DNA of 64,000 nt from Marinobacter sp. SS21 (GTDB lineage Bacteria; Pseudomonadota; Gammaproteobacteria; Pseudomonadales; Oleiphilaceae). This document shows, in pieces, positions 45,570 to 54,305 of this stretch (its first letter is position 1; each line of letters starts with the position of its first letter). The notes beneath the pieces are model-generated. The model saw nothing but the letters and a program-made list of their open reading frames with translations, did no database searches and was not told the origin of the DNA. The translations under genes were made by a program, and so were the position numbers. Location: NCBI RefSeq assembly GCF_028369065.1, contig NZ_JAQNDA010000003.1, forward strand, positions 124,001-188,000, in the 5' to 3' direction.

Positions 45570-46883
45570 TTAACGCCTAACAATCTGCTTGCCGGGCTTC
45601 ACATGCTTTCGTTCGGCTGCCCTTTTTCTGATCAAATTCCCCGTACACACAACAAATGCCAGATGTATCCACATAAAGGGATAATAAACAACAGATACAA
45701 ACTGACCGGCAACCAAAAAACCCAAAAAAGAAACATTGAGATAACGAGGAAGTATTCGAAGTATCGCACTATTCAACCCCTTCGCTATTACTTCCAGTCT
45801 CTTGGTCTCCAACATGGTGATAACAATCAACATCAAATAAATAGATAGCCCTAGATATCCTAGATCGGCCCCCACCTGAATAAATATATTGTGCGCAAGT
45901 TGGGCCTTATCATAGAGCATGTCGTCGGTATAATAGCGCTCATAATATGGCGCAAAATTAAAGTACCCAACCCCGGTGACTGGGTGATCGTTCATCATCT
46001 CAATGCCGTTTTCCCAATACAGTAATCGTTGCCTCGAACTCCGATCATCACCTATCGACTGAAACCGCTCCTTTTGACTTTCAGGCAATAGCGCAAGGCC
46101 AAGCGCCAGGATCACCAGCAGCGCGACAATGGCCTTAGGGTTCAGCAACTTCCTGGGAAAAAACACCGCCAGTTGAACCAGTAACGCGAGTTGACCTCCG
46201 CGGGAGCTGGCTCCCAGGATGACCATCGCTGCTGTAATTGGAAAAGACATCATTATCCAATACTTAACTCTGGAGAGTTGGGAGCTGAACGACAGTGCCA
46301 GTGCCGCCGCAATAGGCCAATACACCAACATCTGGATCGCCAGTTCGCCCGAGTTCTGGAAAAAACCCGGAGGCCCTTGCAGCCCCCAGTCAGTAAAACT
46401 GAATCCCCGAGATGCCCAAACCAATGAGAGCGACAGTGAAATCTTATAGCTTGCAACGAGGAAAATAAGCAAAAAGATGATCAGTCGCTTTTCAGAGTTG
46501 ACGATATTGATGATCAGAAAATAGATGAGCACCCATAAGCCAAAATAAGAAAAGCGATCATAAGAATATTCAGGCCAATAGGCAAAGACGCTTGAAACAA
46601 TCACACTAAACAGAAATAACAGGAGCCATCTGCTAATTCTGGAGTTTTGCCACTTCTCCTTGGAATTAAAAAACCACCCGACCAGAGCAAATACTAAAAA
46701 AAGCTTGGCCCATGGTAAAACATCTGCCCAAGTCCAAATAGACTGCGGCCTGACGTACTCAGTAAACAGGTATCCGCATATCATCCAATAGGAAAAAGAC
46801 TCCATCCAGAAGGCACGCCAATAGTCGGAAACCTTCAGTTGATACAAGTCGACTTCGCTAAGGTGCTTTTTTTTTCTGATCAA
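45570..46883 (-). CDS. O-antigen ligase/polymerase (Wzy-type) membrane protein
   Basis: The product has 437 residues with about eleven membrane helices. The signature ILGASSRGGQLALLVQLAVFFPRK with arginine residues, and the large periplasmic loop containing SIGDDRSSRQRLLYWENGIEMMNDHPVTGVGYFNF, are typical of the O-antigen ligase family. It probably polymerises the flipped repeat unit. Its codons are A+T-rich compared with flanking genes. It overlaps the phosphatase gene by 26 bases. Confidence 0.88.
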   Translation of the reverse strand: MIRKKKHLSEVDLYQLKVSDYWRAFWMESFSYWMICGYLFTEYVRPQSIWTWADVLPWAKLFLVFALVGWFFNSKEKWQNSRISRWLLLFLFSVIVSSVFAYWPEYSYDRFSYFGLWVLIYFLIINIVNSEKRLIIFLLIFLVASYKISLSLSLVWASRGFSFTDWGLQGPPGFFQNSGELAIQMLVYWPIAAALALSFSSQLSRVKYWIMMSFPITAAMVILGASSRGGQLALLVQLAVFFPRKLLNPKAIVALLVILALGLALLPESQKERFQSIGDDRSSRQRLLYWENGIEMMNDHPVTGVGYFNFAPYYERYYTDDMLYDKAQLAHNIFIQVGADLGYLGLSIYLMLIVITMLETKRLEVIAKGLNSAILRILPRYLNVSFLGFLVAGQFVSVVYYPFMWIHLAFVVCTGNLIRKRAAERKHVKPGKQIVRR

Positions 46884-47445
46884 GAAGCCTCCCTACCGAA
46901 TCTACGATCAAGCTCTCGCAATGACTGAAATAGCCTTTCGAGCAATTGTATGGGTCATGTATGTAAGCAATTTTTCGTCGGCACCATAAGCCAGCAAGGC
47001 CAATGGATACCCCTGGAAGGGCCATTTTCCTCAACGCCGTCAGATGAGCGGGCTCCATACCCACCACCAGGTCACCTGGTCTAAACTCAAAATTCTGAAG
47101 ACTTCGTGTTCGATGACTTTCGAGGCCCACCCCCAGCGACTTACCATAGGCGATCGCCCTAGGATCAGCCTTGAATCCTTCTTGGCAGGAAATACCGCAG
47201 GACTCAGCCTCAATACCAAAAGATGTGGCGTAAGCCTCAGCCAGTGGGCTACGACAAATATTACCCATACAAACGAATACAATGCGTTGTATATGTTCAA
47301 GATTTTTGATTCGATATCGATTATATCGACCCAAATACATGGCAGCCTGAAAAAAAAGGTATCTCAAGAACCCTTTCTTGGAACCGTATCGATTGTATAT
47401 CGAGCTAATCAATGGAGTATCAATAGTATGATCCATGGTGACCAC
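46858..47445 (-). CDS. Low-molecular-weight protein-tyrosine phosphatase (Wzb-like)
   Basis: The product has 195 residues; translation may instead start at ATG 47436, three codons in. The P-loop VCMGNICRSPLAEAY fits CX5R with Cys59 and Arg65; the general-acid Asp is in IHDPYN near the C-terminus. The first fifty residues extend beyond the usual family start and carry an aromatic/basic helix. Wzb-type enzymes dephosphorylate Wzc-type kinases to control chain length. Here the candidate partner kinase at 55588-56493 lacks key residues. Confidence 0.82.
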   Translation of the reverse strand: MVTMDHTIDTPLISSIYNRYGSKKGFLRYLFFQAAMYLGRYNRYRIKNLEHIQRIVFVCMGNICRSPLAEAYATSFGIEAESCGISCQEGFKADPRAIAYGKSLGVGLESHRTRSLQNFEFRPGDLVVGMEPAHLTALRKMALPGVSIGLAGLWCRRKIAYIHDPYNCSKGYFSHCESLIVDSVGRLLDQKKKAP

Positions 47446-47651
47446 TTAGCGAACTCAAATTTTCCGAACCTGCACGGCCCCGGTCCTCATCGACGGTTAA
47501 AGAGATATTTCTGGCGTACACTCCTGTCATTTAAGCGCGCTATTTTGGCAGTTGTGCCTGAATCAGCTCTCATACAGCACTTTATTCCTAATTGTTAAGT
47601 ATTATGCTAACTTAAGATCGTTTTCTTTACTACACAGAACATAAGAGAAGC
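47446..47651. other. Divergent intergenic region
   Basis: These 206 A+T-rich bases lie between divergently transcribed genes and should hold both promoters. A TATTATGC-like -10 candidate occurs near 47600 on the plus strand but no convincing -35 partner was seen. Confidence 0.35.
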
Positions 47652-48836
47652 ATGGAATCTCGAATCCTGGTATTGGATGGCAACCAACGGGCAGCTTTAG
47701 CTGTCACACGATCTTTAGGCTCCAAAGGATTATGGGTTGGCGTCGGTGAGAGTTCAGACATGTCACTTGCCGGCTCTTCAAGGTATTGCTCGCGAACAAT
47801 GCGCTATCAAGACCCTTTCAGTTCTACGCAAGGGTTCTTCAACGAAATTCTCGATATCATTAAGCAATATAATATAACTTTTTTATTACCGATTACTGAA
47901 GCCACAGCGTACGTCTTACTTCAGTATCGGGACCGATTGCCGCCCTCTGTTATTCTTCCCATCCCGAGCAACGACAGAATTGAAATGCTCGCGGACAAAA
48001 ATCACCTTCAGGAACTCGCTCGCCACCTCCAGATCCCCACGCCGGATAGCCTCCTATGCCAAAATCGAGCAGATGGCCTGAAAGCCCTCGATGCGTGCAC
48101 TGTTTTCCCGATCGTGCTCAAGCCATTCAAGTCGAAAATTCTTGATGACGGCGAAATCATTTCCACTTCTGTTGCCATTGCCTATACCCAGGAAGAAGCC
48201 AGAGCCCTGCTCGAAAAACGCCGCGATTTTAGTTATCCCTTTTCGATCCAGTCATTTATAGAAGGCGAAGGTCAAGGTGTCTTTGCACTCTATAGCAACG
48301 GCCAACCGGTATGCTTCACTGCTCATCGACGGCTCCGTGAAAAGCCCCCTGAAGGTGGAGTCAGTGTGCTCTGCGAATCGCACCGGGTTGATGAAACCAT
48401 GCAGGCCCTCTCCCACAAATTGCTGCACGCGGCGCAGTGGAACGGCGTTGCCATGGTTGAATTCAAAGTCGCTGCCGATGGCACCCCTTATCTGATGGAG
48501 GTCAATCCTCGCTTTTGGGGCTCCCTACAACTGGCTGTCGATTCCGGTGTGGACTTCCCTTACCTGCTCTACTGCACCCATACTGGGCTCGAACTCCCGA
48601 AGGTGAATTACGCGCCACCTAAACGGGTGAGATGGCTGCTTGGTGATCTTGATCGCCTTTACCTCGTCTTGAAGGCGCCTCGCAGCCGTTATTCATTTTC
48701 ACGAAAGCTTCTCGAAATTTTTCGATTTATCTCCCCGAACCGACACACACGGCACGAAGTTAACCGGTCTAACGACCTGAGACCCTTCTGGTTCGAGATT
48801 CGTCAGTATCTCAAGGCGCTCAAAAGCGAAACGTGA
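47652..48836 (+). CDS. ATP-grasp family ligase
   Basis: The product has 394 residues. The N-terminal Rossmann-like domain is followed by an ATP-grasp fold: FPIVLKPFKSKIL carries the ATP-binding Lys, IQSFIEGEGQGVFALY the adenine loop, and YLMEVNPRFWGSLQLAVD the metal-binding Glu/Asn. Such enzymes form amide bonds between a carboxylate and an amine, so it may attach an amino acid or acyl group to a sugar. It is alone on the plus strand and ends 18 bases from the convergent deacetylase gene. Confidence 0.85.
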   Translation: MESRILVLDGNQRAALAVTRSLGSKGLWVGVGESSDMSLAGSSRYCSRTMRYQDPFSSTQGFFNEILDIIKQYNITFLLPITEATAYVLLQYRDRLPPSVILPIPSNDRIEMLADKNHLQELARHLQIPTPDSLLCQNRADGLKALDACTVFPIVLKPFKSKILDDGEIISTSVAIAYTQEEARALLEKRRDFSYPFSIQSFIEGEGQGVFALYSNGQPVCFTAHRRLREKPPEGGVSVLCESHRVDETMQALSHKLLHAAQWNGVAMVEFKVAADGTPYLMEVNPRFWGSLQLAVDSGVDFPYLLYCTHTGLELPKVNYAPPKRVRWLLGDLDRLYLVLKAPRSRYSFSRKLLEIFRFISPNRHTRHEVNRSNDLRPFWFEIRQYLKALKSET

Positions 48837-48854
48837 GGCAGCCCGCCGCCCGCT

Positions 48855-49889
48855 TTAGCCCCGAGCCAACACCTTACCCTTGGCGTATTCGATCCAGGAA
48901 CAGTACTGCAGCAAGTCATCCATATTATTGGGCAATCCGAATCGTGGGATCGCAAATCTGCTTCCAGTCGCCACAAGAGCCCGGGTCATATATCCTGGCT
49001 CCGCACACACTGCGGCACGATAGCCTGCCGCTTCCACGGTCGCCACTTCCCTCTGGGAATAATCGCTGGAACGGCCAACCGGATAACAGAAAACCTGACT
49101 TGGGCGATCAACTTCCTGCGCCAACCGGGCGTGAGAGCCCACGATCTCGTTTCTGGATTGTTCCTCATCGAGTCGCGATAGGATACGGTGACTCCGCGTA
49201 TGTGCCCCGAACCTTACGCCCTTGGCCTCCAGTTCCCGAACCCGCTGCCAACTCACCGGCCGATACGGGCTCGGAACCTCAGCTGGAAGTGTTTCGCCGG
49301 ATTGGCGAATAACCTCCATTGCCAACAGCTCGACATCCCCACCTTCCGGCCGCTTAATGGTTTCCCAGATCTGGCGTATGGCTTGCCGTCTCTGGGCTGG
49401 GGTCTCAAGCGCCACCGTGTGGCTCTCATCGAACAAGGAATAGCTGAACCGGTCACTGTCCAGGTTATTGATCACATGTGCGAGCTTGCTGTCCCAAGGC
49501 CAAAGCACACCATCGAGAAAATCGGTGATCAAGAAACAGGTACAGACACAGGAAAAATTTCCAAAAATTTCAGCTGCTGTATTAACCTGATCGTCAAAGC
49601 CATCATCTAACGTAAAACACACCACCTTAAACTGATTGTCCGGTTGCGTAACAACCAACTCAACGGCTTCATCCAGATCAAGAACGGTGTATCCTTTGTG
49701 CTTTAACAAACGCAAAGCCCCATCAACGAATTCGGGGTCGTGCCCAGAAATATTATTCTTAGCATCTGCAAAGCGATGCAACATAAAGATGGGCACCAGA
49801 AAAGGCGTAAAGATTCTGGCCATATCATCTAAGTATTTTTTTGCCAACAACTGCACTACCGATGACTTTACGACGCTCTTGAAGCTCAT
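48855..49889 (-). CDS. Polysaccharide deacetylase family protein
   Basis: The product has 344 residues. The NodB-type motif is CFTLDDGFDDQVNTAAEIF, with later histidines in RFGAHTRSHRILSRL and the FCYPVGRSSDYSQREV segment. Similar in layout to the deacetylase at 34591-35619 but only distantly so in sequence. A short N-terminal hydrophobic stretch suggests membrane association. It would deacetylate sugar residues of the polymer or of a precursor. Confidence 0.85.
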   Translation of the reverse strand: MSFKSVVKSSVVQLLAKKYLDDMARIFTPFLVPIFMLHRFADAKNNISGHDPEFVDGALRLLKHKGYTVLDLDEAVELVVTQPDNQFKVVCFTLDDGFDDQVNTAAEIFGNFSCVCTCFLITDFLDGVLWPWDSKLAHVINNLDSDRFSYSLFDESHTVALETPAQRRQAIRQIWETIKRPEGGDVELLAMEVIRQSGETLPAEVPSPYRPVSWQRVRELEAKGVRFGAHTRSHRILSRLDEEQSRNEIVGSHARLAQEVDRPSQVFCYPVGRSSDYSQREVATVEAAGYRAAVCAEPGYMTRALVATGSRFAIPRFGLPNNMDDLLQYCSWIEYAKGKVLARG

Positions 49890-49947
49890 CTCCCGTTCTC
49901 CTCATCAGTAGAAACTGCACCTGCAGCCGCCTTACTGCCGATGTGTT

Positions 49948-51060
49948 TCACACCAGCAATTCCTGATAGACGGAGCAGTAAGATGACAGCATACTTCCCA
50001 GAGAAAAACGCTGTGCGGCCGCCTCTCTGGCTGCCTTTACCAATTGGTTCGAAAGGCATGGGTCTTGTAATCGCAGAACCGAGTCCATGATGGCCTGTGG
50101 ATTCGCCACTGGCACCAGCAAGCCACTTACGTCATTCTCCAGGATCTCCTCTGGTCCCCCGCTTCTCGTTGCCAAGACGGGAACTCCGGCCATCATCGCT
50201 TCCACAGTCGATATGGAGAATCCCTCTGATATAGAGGGTAGTAAAAAAACGTCCGCCTGACTTAACAGTTCTCCGACATTCTCCCGAAATCCCAGAAAGT
50301 GCACATTCGCCTCAACCACCAGGTCGCGGGCCTGTTCCACAAGTTGAGAAGCAAGCGGCTCCTTGGGATGGCCAACTATCACGAAGTGATAAGACGGGTC
50401 CCTGCGCACCAGCAGCGCCGCTGCCTTAATCAGGTCACCATAGCCTTTCGCAGGCCGTATATTGCCAATGGACAGAATGATCCGTGCCTCCGGGGCCAGG
50501 CCAAGTTCTTCTCTCAGCCCTGTAAGTCCGGAGTGGAGGAAGCCATCCGCATCCACGCCATTGTAGATAAGTCTCAGTTTTTGGCTGGATAACGTACCCC
50601 TGGCCGTGAGATCCGCCATCAATTGCTGCGAAACGCACACAATCGAACTGGCCCCGCTATTTATGAGTCGAAACTTGGTCGCCAAAAATCGCTCCCTGGC
50701 AGCAACATCAACATTACCGTGAAATGTAGCCACCAGCGGCGTACGACTCAGCAGCGCCGCGATCGCCCCATACACATTCGAACCCAATAAGTGGGAATGT
50801 ATGAGCCTGACGCCGTGACTCCGCACCAGCTTGACGAGAGTGAGGACATACCGAACATTGAAACTTCCTTTGGAATCGATAATGATCGGCTCGATTCCTA
50901 CCCCTCGAACCTGATCAGCAACCCAGCCCTCTCCCCTCAACACCACGATGTGGTTGAATTTGCGGCGATCAAGCCCGGCCAGCAAATTAACAAACACCGT
51001 TTCAGCCCCGCCTGGGCCTGTCGTATCAATCAGATGCAGAATGTTGGTCATCCATCTCAC
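49948..51060 (-). CDS. Glycosyltransferase family 4
   Basis: The product has 370 residues. The opening ILHLIDTTGPGGAETVFVNLLAGL is the classic GT4 start; the donor site includes SIGNIRPAKGYGDLI, FVIVGHPKEPL and EGFSISTVEAMMAGVPVLATRSGG with the two conserved Glu residues. It adds a sugar during repeat-unit assembly. It overlaps the GNAT gene upstream by 4 bases. Confidence 0.92.
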   Translation of the reverse strand: MRWMTNILHLIDTTGPGGAETVFVNLLAGLDRRKFNHIVVLRGEGWVADQVRGVGIEPIIIDSKGSFNVRYVLTLVKLVRSHGVRLIHSHLLGSNVYGAIAALLSRTPLVATFHGNVDVAARERFLATKFRLINSGASSIVCVSQQLMADLTARGTLSSQKLRLIYNGVDADGFLHSGLTGLREELGLAPEARIILSIGNIRPAKGYGDLIKAAALLVRRDPSYHFVIVGHPKEPLASQLVEQARDLVVEANVHFLGFRENVGELLSQADVFLLPSISEGFSISTVEAMMAGVPVLATRSGGPEEILENDVSGLLVPVANPQAIMDSVLRLQDPCLSNQLVKAAREAAAQRFSLGSMLSSYCSVYQELLV

Positions 51061-52073
51061 CGTAATCTGGCAGCCGACCTGCGTTTCTTTCGATCCTTCA
51101 GCAGGTATAGAAATTTAAAGACCGGGCTCCTGACGAGCATGATCGATGCAAGCGGCTCCTGACGGTCAGCAATTCGGCATTTGTAGTCTTCGTTCTTGCC
51201 CGTGCCGACCAACAGATCGAAAACCGCTATATCGTCCCGATGGAAGCATTCCTCGATGTTATAACCTATGTGGAGAGTGCCCAGCGCCAGCTTCTTATTG
51301 AAGTTCTCCTCAAAACCGGAGTGGATGTTGTACATACGACCGTTGAAAGCCACATTGTAGAGGGCCGACAGAGCACGACCGTTACTTTTTAGAATTGAAA
51401 GATTGGGCACCCCACCTTCCGCCACGACCCTCTCCAGAAAACGCCGCTGAAAGGCCATACCCTCTCCACCACCAAAACTGGGCTTACCCCACCGCCGCAT
51501 GATCAGATCGTCGAGTAACTTGAAGAATTCGTCCGTTCGATTTGGCCAGAACTCACACAATTCAACTTCTCCAAGGCTTTCAAACACTTTCCTGCGATTA
51601 AATAATCGAAGGCGAGTGTTCGCGCCTAGTTTGGATAAATAGGCCTCGAAATCACCGGAGGTATTTACTGAATAAGCCGTGTCTTCGCTGATCACCCGGT
51701 GCAACCAACGATGACGTTTAGCCATGTCAGTAATCTGGCGGAATTCAATTGAATCCTTCCGGATATCGGTCAGGGCAGCCTCCGACCAGCGGTTTTGCAC
51801 AAGTGCCTGCTCCAAAACGGTCCTGGCATCCGTGCCGTTATGGGAACATGGCATCAACGTGTTGTATTCGGTTCTGGGAGTGTTAATACGCCGATTACTG
51901 GTACCAACAAACTGAAGGGACCTGACCGGCAGAAAACCACGAAATCGGTAGCTGTCTTCATACAGCCCGGAAATCTGGCCGTCACTCGCCGACAGCAATG
52001 TGAAGCCGCGGGTATGCCCCCAAGTCTCCCACCAGCTGTCCTGCCAGGCTTTCGTTTGGAACAGACTCATCAA
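51057..52073 (-). CDS. GNAT-family acyltransferase (CelD/BcsL type)
   Basis: The product has 338 residues with a GNAT_6-type domain: YLSKLGANTRLRLFNRRKVFE, then the segments SALYNVAFNGRMYNIHSGFEENFNKKL and LGTLHIGYNIEECFHRD. Members are found in exopolysaccharide loci and transfer acyl or aminoacyl groups. It overlaps FemAB downstream and the GT4 gene by 4 bases each, so it belongs to the minus-strand XrtA-core transcript or its extension. Substrate unknown. Confidence 0.8.
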   Translation of the reverse strand: MMSLFQTKAWQDSWWETWGHTRGFTLLSASDGQISGLYEDSYRFRGFLPVRSLQFVGTSNRRINTPRTEYNTLMPCSHNGTDARTVLEQALVQNRWSEAALTDIRKDSIEFRQITDMAKRHRWLHRVISEDTAYSVNTSGDFEAYLSKLGANTRLRLFNRRKVFESLGEVELCEFWPNRTDEFFKLLDDLIMRRWGKPSFGGGEGMAFQRRFLERVVAEGGVPNLSILKSNGRALSALYNVAFNGRMYNIHSGFEENFNKKLALGTLHIGYNIEECFHRDDIAVFDLLVGTGKNEDYKCRIADRQEPLASIMLVRSPVFKFLYLLKDRKKRRSAARLR

Positions 52074-53404
52074 GGCAAGCTCCGCACAATTGCCGGCCCA
52101 AGTATCTTGGTGACAAAGACCGGCAATCGTTTCCAGGCCGCAATCAGAATCCTGAATTTGGGGTTATCCGGGTTTAGACCTGGCAATGATCCGCCAGCCT
52201 CCAGGCAGTAATCCCAGTACAGTGGGATCGGTTGCGCGCCCCACTGTTTTTTAAAGCGATAGGTACCCGAATGCTCGGTGCATCGACCAAAATCGAAAAT
52301 TTCATAGCGATGATGAATGGCAATCTTGAGGATCGACCAATACATGAGCATATTGACGCCGGTATGGTTAACCTCACGCAACGTTGAAGCCCAGGGAATT
52401 TCCAGCCGCGATCCAAAACCCATGATAAAGGCCGCTCCTACCACCTTTCCACGCAGTCTGACGGCAACAATATTCGCGGTTTCAGGAAAGCATACCAGCA
52501 GGTTACGAAAAAACTCAGGGCTATAAACAGGGGTTCCCAGATCCCGCATATTGCGCGCAAACACCCGGTAAAACTCCTCCAGTAGCTCTTCTCGACCGAC
52601 CGCTATATCGGGAGTTTCCTTTTCAGCACGTCGAATCTGGGCGCGTACCTTAGGGCTGAAACTGCGCCATAAGACAGTTTCCGACTCTGGTAGTCCTAGC
52701 CAGAACGATACCTTGTCCACGCGCTTCGGCAACTCAAGGCCGAGGGTCTGGGCATGCCGTAACTCCACATGATCTGCTCCCAGGTCTCGTTGCCAGGCCC
52801 GAGCCTTTTGCAGCAGCAAACCGGCAGCTTCGATGTTATCTGCCAGAATCCCGCCATAGTTAAAGTAAGGAACCGATACAACGTAATTGCCAAATAACCA
52901 GCTCTTCAGTTGAATCAGCGGCAGCACACCCATAATTTGCCCAGAACGGTTGCTGGCATAGAGATACCTCATGTTATGACCAAAGGTCATTGCAATGGCA
53001 TCTCGTAACGCCAGACTATGGGCAAAACTCGCTCCAGGGTGGCAAGAGACATACTCAGACCACGCGTCCTCCGCATCGGGCTGCAACTCATGGACTTTCA
53101 GTCCGCCAGCTGGGACTGGTCGGTCAAGCACCGCCGCTGGTGCAAGTGACGGTTCTTGAACCGTTACCGACGTCGGTCTGGTGTTCAGCTGACTTTTAAT
53201 CGCCTTTTGCAGAGCTTTGGCTTCACAGGATATCGCTTTTAACTGCTCAATCAGCTCGCTGGGTAACTTACCCTCTGCCCGAGCAGCGCCAATCTGTCGG
53301 CTTAGCTGACCTTTGGTTTCTTGCAGGTCTGCGAGCCTTCGTTTCCGTGCCAGAAGATCCGCCGATTCGGTATGACAGCTCATACGCAGATCCTCAAACA
53401 GCAA
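52070..53404 (-). CDS. FemAB family XrtA/PEP-CTERM system-associated protein
   Basis: The product has 444 residues, about 90 longer than usual. Residues 10-75 are a Lys/Arg/Glu/Leu-rich coiled coil (LLARKRRLADLQETKGQL onward), followed by a Pro/Ala linker and then the FemAB/GNAT domain, including FAHSLALRDAIAMTFGH, YFNYGGILADN and FDFGRCTEHSGTYRFKKQWGA, the family's hallmark stretch. It probably acylates or aminoacylates an export component or sugar. The coiled-coil extension may mediate a complex. It overlaps the deacetylase gene by 11 bases. Confidence 0.87.
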   Translation of the reverse strand: MLFEDLRMSCHTESADLLARKRRLADLQETKGQLSRQIGAARAEGKLPSELIEQLKAISCEAKALQKAIKSQLNTRPTSVTVQEPSLAPAAVLDRPVPAGGLKVHELQPDAEDAWSEYVSCHPGASFAHSLALRDAIAMTFGHNMRYLYASNRSGQIMGVLPLIQLKSWLFGNYVVSVPYFNYGGILADNIEAAGLLLQKARAWQRDLGADHVELRHAQTLGLELPKRVDKVSFWLGLPESETVLWRSFSPKVRAQIRRAEKETPDIAVGREELLEEFYRVFARNMRDLGTPVYSPEFFRNLLVCFPETANIVAVRLRGKVVGAAFIMGFGSRLEIPWASTLREVNHTGVNMLMYWSILKIAIHHRYEIFDFGRCTEHSGTYRFKKQWGAQPIPLYWDYCLEAGGSLPGLNPDNPKFRILIAAWKRLPVFVTKILGPAIVRSLP

Positions 53405-54260
53405 CTGGCTGAGAGGCGACGCCGGCCTGGGCGAACACCTCGCTGACCGTACCGAACTGGAACCTCTCCAATAATTTTTCCAGCCTGCCCTTGCACCGAT
53501 GCAGGTTGTTGTAATGCCTGAACCGGGACAATGGCTTGACCTTCAGTCGAGGCTGACCAGGATCAATCTCCCATGGGTGCAGATAGAAGATAAACGGTTG
53601 GCCAGAGCGGTTAATTTTCTGCAGCCCCCATTGTGTCAGCCAGTAAGGAAACAGCCGGAAATAACCGCCGCCGGCGATGGGCAAGCGATAGCTTCCAATA
53701 GGGCAAGTGGATAGCGGAAACTCCTTAAGAATCCCACCCCCGGGCGCTTGGAGAATATAGGGCTCGTGCGGCGTCCCAGGCATCCCGTAGCGGTCGTGAT
53801 GAACAGGAAAAATGGAGGAATCCCACAAGAAACCTTCTTCACATAAGATATCCAGTGCCCATCGGGATTGTGCGGTAATGGAATAGCTAGCTGCTCGATA
53901 CCCGGTTATGGCAGCGCCCAGAGAATCCTCGAGGATCCGTTTGGACTTGCGCGTTTCCGCCCGGAAGACCTCGGGCGTTTGGGTGTAGATCAATTGATGG
54001 CTGTAACCATGACTGGCCACCTCATGGCCCGCCTCGCTGATTCTCCGGACCAGGCCCGGAGACCTTTCCGCAACCCAGCCCAGCACAAAGAATGTGGCGT
54101 GAATGCCCCGATCTGCAAACAGTTGCAACAGTACATCCGTGTTCTTCTCGACTCGATACTCCATTGAGGTCCAGTCATTCCGTTTGACCGCTTCAGCCAA
54201 CGCAGCTACCTGAAAATAATCCTCAACATCAATGGTCAAGGCGTTGGTAATCTCATCCAT
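53394..54260 (-). CDS. XrtA-associated polysaccharide deacetylase
   Basis: The product has 288 residues. NALTIDVEDYFQVAAL at the N-terminus (Asp and His metal ligands follow in HEVASHGYSHQLIY) and the C-terminal DUF3473-like segment ending FVFYLHPWEIDPGQPRLK-type are specific to the PEP-CTERM-locus deacetylase family. There is no signal peptide. Its role is probably N-deacetylation of a precursor sugar. It starts 45 bases from the stop of the outer-membrane barrel gene, where other loci have an XrtA-associated ATPase gene. Confidence 0.9.
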   Translation of the reverse strand: MDEITNALTIDVEDYFQVAALAEAVKRNDWTSMEYRVEKNTDVLLQLFADRGIHATFFVLGWVAERSPGLVRRISEAGHEVASHGYSHQLIYTQTPEVFRAETRKSKRILEDSLGAAITGYRAASYSITAQSRWALDILCEEGFLWDSSIFPVHHDRYGMPGTPHEPYILQAPGGGILKEFPLSTCPIGSYRLPIAGGGYFRLFPYWLTQWGLQKINRSGQPFIFYLHPWEIDPGQPRLKVKPLSRFRHYNNLHRCKGRLEKLLERFQFGTVSEVFAQAGVASQPVAV

Positions 54261-54305
54261 GCTAACTCATCTCACCCAGCTGGCCGCACCTGGCTGCAGC
54301 CCGTA

